Assembly: GCA_902795975.1 (NCBI GenBank)
Contig: CADBNE010000062.1
Span: 1-43,547, forward strand
Source: an uncultured Erysipelotrichaceae bacterium
Lineage (GTDB): Bacteria > Bacillota_I > Bacilli_A > RF39 > UBA660
DNA: 43,547 nucleotides
Direction: 5' to 3'
Position 1 is the stretch's first letter; the number at the start of each line of letters is the position of its first letter. Positions 41,068 to 43,547 of this stretch are shown piece after piece. Under the pieces are notes generated by a model. That model saw nothing but the letters and a program-made list of their open reading frames with translations. It did not search any database and was not told the DNA's origin. The position numbers and the translations under genes are program-made.

Positions 41068-41634
41068 ATGAAAAATGTAAGAAAAATAATATTTTTATTA
41101 ATATTATTAATACCTATATCTGTAAATGCTAATATTATGTGTAAAGATGGTACTAGAAGTGATAATTGTCTTGATTGCCATAGAGGATGTTGTTCTCATC
41201 ATGGAGGATGTGCTAGTAGTAAAAGTGTTAATTCTAGTATAAGCAAAAAGAATTCTGTTAAAAAAAGTACTAATAGTACAACTAAGGCAGTAAGTAGCAA
41301 AAAGAGTATAAGTAGTACTAAAAAGAGTAATACAAGAAATAATTCTAGTAGTAAATCTAATATAAGTTCTAAATCAAATACTTCTTCAAAAAGTAATACT
41401 TCTATAAGTAATAAAGTAAGTAACGAAAAGAGTAATAGTACAAGTAATGATACTAGTAGTAATAAGAGTAATAGTGTAAGTAATAAAGAGAAAAGTAATG
41501 ATATAAAAGATGATATATATACTTCTATATATAAAAATAATAATTCAAACAATTCTGATGGGATATGGGCTTTAATTATAGTTGCTACAGGTACAGTAGC
41601 AGGGTGTTATGCTTATCAAAAGAGAAATGAATAA
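41068..41634 (+). CDS. Secreted/surface Ser-Asn-Lys-rich protein with Cys/His motif
   Basis: A 188-residue protein. It has a signal peptide (about 1-22, cleavage likely after VNANA-type VNA) and then a Cys/His cluster, CKDGTRSDNCLDCHRGCCSHHGG, of which the second half CHRGCCSHHGGC is like the CSHHGG motif seen in small secreted bacterial domains. About 110 residues of Ser/Asn/Lys/Thr low complexity follow, then one hydrophobic helix (GIWALIIVATGTVAGCYAY) and a short basic tail. It looks like a membrane-anchored stalk with an outward metal- or disulfide-bearing tip. Function unknown. RBS AAAGGAG. Confidence 0.75.
   Translation: MKNVRKIIFLLILLIPISVNANIMCKDGTRSDNCLDCHRGCCSHHGGCASSKSVNSSISKKNSVKKSTNSTTKAVSSKKSISSTKKSNTRNNSSSKSNISSKSNTSSKSNTSISNKVSNEKSNSTSNDTSSNKSNSVSNKEKSNDIKDDIYTSIYKNNNSNNSDGIWALIIVATGTVAGCYAYQKRNE
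41218..41500 (+). repeat. Ser/Asn/Lys low-complexity coding region
   Basis: Runs of AGTAAT/AAATCTAAT-type codons (Ser-Asn-Lys) that encode the stalk, including KSNTSSKSNTS near 41385. Copy-number change by slippage is likely. Confidence 0.7.
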
Positions 41635-41652
41635 AATTCATTTCTTTTTTAT
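41623..41652 (+). terminator. Intrinsic terminator
   Basis: Perfect 10-bp stem AGAAATGAAT (41623-41632) / ATTCATTTCT (41636-41645), loop AAA, T-run. The stop codon 41632-41634 is at the loop. Confidence 0.83.
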
Positions 41653-41681
41653 TTGCTTTTACTATTATTTTGTTTTATAAT
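41653..41681 (+). promoter_or_regulatory. Promoter of the ART-like gene
   Basis: TTGCTT (41653-41658), 17-base spacer, TATAAT (41676-41681). Confidence 0.55.
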
Positions 41682-41706
41682 ATAGCGAAAAGAAAGAGGA
41701 AATGAT

Positions 41707-42915
41707 ATGTATACATATAGAGTTTTAAATAAGAATGATATAGATGTAAAAAATAATGGTATTATAGCTAAAGTACCTGTTGATGATTCTACATTAATAA
41801 AGGATGCATTAACTAAAGTACCTAGCCATTTACAAGTTGGTTCTTCAAAATCTAGCGCTTGGATATCTACATCAGTATCATTAACTACAGTATCAGAACA
41901 CTATGCTATTCCATATACACCTGGAGAAGTAAGAACTCCTTTAGCTGTAATAGATAATTGTGCTGAAATAAATAAAAATATATCTATATTTGAACCAATT
42001 AATAATCAAAAAGTTATTGTTAATGTTAGTACTGAGAAAGAATTAGCTAATTCTATGAGAAATCTTTTAATATGTTTAAGTAATGGAGTCTTCTGTGTTC
42101 AAAAAGATATTTTAAAAATATTTGATAATAAAATTAAAGTAGGTAAAAGACTTCCCCTTAGTAGTAAAAGAAATCCTAATGAATTAATTATAGTTGAAGC
42201 AATAAAAAATGAAAAAAAATATCCTGGTATTAAGTATGGTTTATTATCAAAAGAAGTAGTAGTCTTAAATAAGATAGATAAAGAAGATATAGTAAAGGTA
42301 TTAAATCCATTAGAAATTGATATAGCATACGCTATAGCTAAATATCATGAATTAAATAATATTGAATTTGATATAGAAGATTTTATAAATAATAAAATAA
42401 ATAATAGAAATAATGTATTGGTAGATAATGGTATTGAATATAAATTGTTTTATGACATGTATATAAATTGTTTATTTACTAGTGATATAGTGAAAAAAAT
42501 ATATGAAGAGAATAATAATGATAAATCTATAGATATATTAGAAATATATTCTTATATTAAAAATATAAAAAGAAATATTATAAATAGATATTTAGCTAAT
42601 ATGGGTTATAATTTAGAATTTATCCCTATATTAGAGGATTATATTTACATAATGAGAATAGGTAATATTAATACAAATAAATTAAGAAATATAAAAACAT
42701 ATTGTTATAATACCAAATTACCAAATGTTGAATATAATGCTGATGCATTTATTGATCCAAATGTAAGAAAAACATATTCATATGTATTTGAATATCAGGA
42801 AAATAATCCTTTATATGCATTAGGTACATATAAAGGGAATGACGAGATAACTGATGATATAGCTAAAAAGATTGATGATTATAAAATATTAGAAAAAATA
42901 AATATAATAAAGTAA
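41707..42915 (+). CDS. Possible ADP-ribosyltransferase-fold protein, 402 aa
   Basis: The N-terminal ~85 residues have the shape of the R-STS ADP-ribosyltransferase fold: an early TYRVL with Arg5, a helix with DSTLIKDALTKVP, then SAWISTSVSLTTVSEHYAIPY (51-70, quoted in parts: SAWISTSVSLTT, VSEHYAIPY) and a TPLAVIDN strand. The Ser-Thr-Ser step at 54-56 fits. A catalytic Glu is not identified with certainty. Residues 100-402 are an uncharacterised helical region. There is no signal peptide, so a cytosolic or conflict-type role is possible. It is monocistronic, with AAGAGG as RBS, and directly after the polysaccharide locus. Confidence 0.6.
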   Translation: MYTYRVLNKNDIDVKNNGIIAKVPVDDSTLIKDALTKVPSHLQVGSSKSSAWISTSVSLTTVSEHYAIPYTPGEVRTPLAVIDNCAEINKNISIFEPINNQKVIVNVSTEKELANSMRNLLICLSNGVFCVQKDILKIFDNKIKVGKRLPLSSKRNPNELIIVEAIKNEKKYPGIKYGLLSKEVVVLNKIDKEDIVKVLNPLEIDIAYAIAKYHELNNIEFDIEDFINNKINNRNNVLVDNGIEYKLFYDMYINCLFTSDIVKKIYEENNNDKSIDILEIYSYIKNIKRNIINRYLANMGYNLEFIPILEDYIYIMRIGNINTNKLRNIKTYCYNTKLPNVEYNADAFIDPNVRKTYSYVFEYQENNPLYALGTYKGNDEITDDIAKKIDDYKILEKINIIK

Positions 42916-42933
42916 CTGAAATAATTTAAGATT

Positions 42934-42966
42934 AAGAAGTGAAAAATAATTTCATTTCTTTTTTTT
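42934..42966 (+). terminator. Intrinsic terminator
   Basis: AAGAAGTGAAA (42934-42944) / TTTCATTTCTT (42950-42960) with one G:T pair, loop AATAA, T-run. Confidence 0.8.
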
Positions 42967-42967
42967 A

Positions 42968-42997
42968 TTGACATTATAGCTTAATTTTTATTATACT
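42968..42997 (+). promoter_or_regulatory. Promoter of ugd
   Basis: TTGACA (42968-42973), 18-base spacer, TATACT (42992-42997). Confidence 0.6.
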
Positions 42998-43057
42998 TTA
43001 TTTATGAGAATAAATGAGTAAGGGATAATTCTTATATTAGAAAAGGAATGTATGCAT

Positions 43058-43547
43058 ATGAAGATAGCAGTAGCAGGTACTGGTTATGTAGGTTTATCTC
43101 TAGCTACACTACTAGCACAAAATAATGAGGTATATGCATTAGATGTTATACCAGAAAAAGTAGAGAAAATTAATAATAGAATAAGTCCTATTCAAGATGA
43201 GTATATTGAAAAATACTTTGCTGAAAAGGAATTAAATTTAACAGCAACTCTAGATTATCAAGAAGCATTTAAAGATGCAGAGTTTGTTATAATTAGTACT
43301 CCAACTAATTATGATGATGAAAAGAATTTCTTTGATACATCAAGTGTAGAAGATATCATTAAAAAAGTAATTAGTATGGGTATAGATACTACTATGGTAG
43401 TTAAATCTACTATACCTGTAGGATTTATTCAAAGTATGAGAGAAAAATATAATATAGATAATATTATGTTCTCTCCAGAATTCTTAAGAGAAGGTAAAGC
43501 TTTATATGATAATTTATATCCATCTAGAATTATAGTTGGTGAAAAGA
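43058..43547 (+). CDS. ugd: UDP-glucose/nucleotide-sugar dehydrogenase (5' part, truncated by window edge)
   Basis: The first 163 residues of an NAD-dependent UDP-sugar dehydrogenase that makes UDP-glucuronate or a related acid. [19 protein letters not shown] is the Rossmann NAD motif, [13 protein letters not shown] the adenosine-binding acid, and [22 protein letters not shown] plus [30 protein letters not shown] continue the family pattern (shown here in parts of at most 20). The gene runs off the window. AAAAGGA is about 10 bases before ATG 43058; upstream ATGs at 43048 and 43052 fit less well. It probably supplies a donor for the neighbouring polysaccharide cluster, although a terminator and two unrelated genes separate them. 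Confidence 0.94.
   Translation, partial: MKIAVAGTGYVGLSLATLLAQNNEVYALDVIPEKVEKINNRISPIQDEYIEKYFAEKELNLTATLDYQEAFKDAEFVIISTPTNYDDEKNFFDTSSVEDIIKKVISMGIDTTMVVKSTIPVGFIQSMREKYNIDNIMFSPEFLREGKALYDNLYPSRIIVGEK

Noticed and set aside
41199..41552. Minus-strand open frame of 117 aa rich in Leu
   Set aside because: It mirrors the Ser/Asn/Lys low-complexity region of the + strand gene and has no ribosome site.
1..43547. CRISPR array, insertion sequence, integrase or tRNA gene
   Set aside because: No regularly spaced direct repeats, transposase or integrase motifs, or complete tRNA cloverleaf were found by reading both strands.

Overview
The window is a 43.5 kb piece of a very A+T-rich bacterial chromosome with every recognisable gene on the + strand. 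SUF Fe-S assembly genes, a PASTA-bearing penicillin-binding protein, GGTGAT/AGGAG ribosome sites, TTGACA/TATAAT and TGnTATAAT promoters and compact intrinsic terminators all suggest a walled Gram-positive-type Bacillota with a compact genome, perhaps one of the uncultured gut Bacilli near Erysipelotrichales or Mollicutes. Genus and order cannot be fixed from the sequence alone. The standard code fits: Trp is TGG, no open frame needs TGA as Trp, and TGA is used once as a stop.

Layout. 1-1890: 3' part of sufB and a divergent sufD. 1891-5566: operon of an RNB-family ribonuclease-like protein with an altered active site, a ClpX-like unfoldase with a new N-terminal region, and a small protein. 5570-6842: lipoprotein, metallo-beta-lactamase-fold hydrolase, small membrane protein. 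6845-9798: plsC / acyl-CoA ligase / plsC lipid operon. 9804-16096: unknown proteins, an ASCH protein, methionine aminopeptidase, a zinc-ribbon membrane protein and a protein of tandem 51-residue HTH-like repeats. 16111-19031: class B PBP and a LysR regulator. 19032-19386: gene-free stretch with several hairpins and two terminator-like elements, a candidate small-RNA locus. 19405-20481: two tandem paralogs of unknown function. 20492-22600: hisG-hisS behind a histidine leader peptide with a two-terminator attenuator. 22665-24080: Q/P-rich membrane protein and a membrane-anchored nuclease. 24115-29163: five-gene operon with a HEXXGH lipoprotein, a transglutaminase-like membrane protein, a HEPN-like protein and two unknowns. 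29193-40997: surface polysaccharide cluster (initiating sugar transferase, PHP and phosphoribosyltransferase pair, GT2, Stealth, GT4, GT2, Wzy-like, pyruvyl transferase, F420-dehydrogenase-like, Wzx, frameshifted tagD). 41068-43547: Ser-rich surface protein, possible ADP-ribosyltransferase-fold protein, and the start of a UDP-sugar dehydrogenase.

How the parts work together. The polysaccharide cluster carries initiation, transfer, polymerisation, export and decoration functions. It follows a long leader containing a terminator-like hairpin, and a second terminator separates its first gene from the rest. The his locus is the clearest regulatory unit: stalling at three consecutive His codons would free a segment that pairs with the first terminator's 5' arm. 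The 24-29 kb operon and the RNB/ClpX-like operon are the best places to look for undescribed systems, because recognisable catalytic motifs sit in proteins whose overall families I do not recognise.

Many terminators here overlap the ends of genes, with the stop codon lying in or next to the hairpin loop. That is an economical arrangement repeated across the window.
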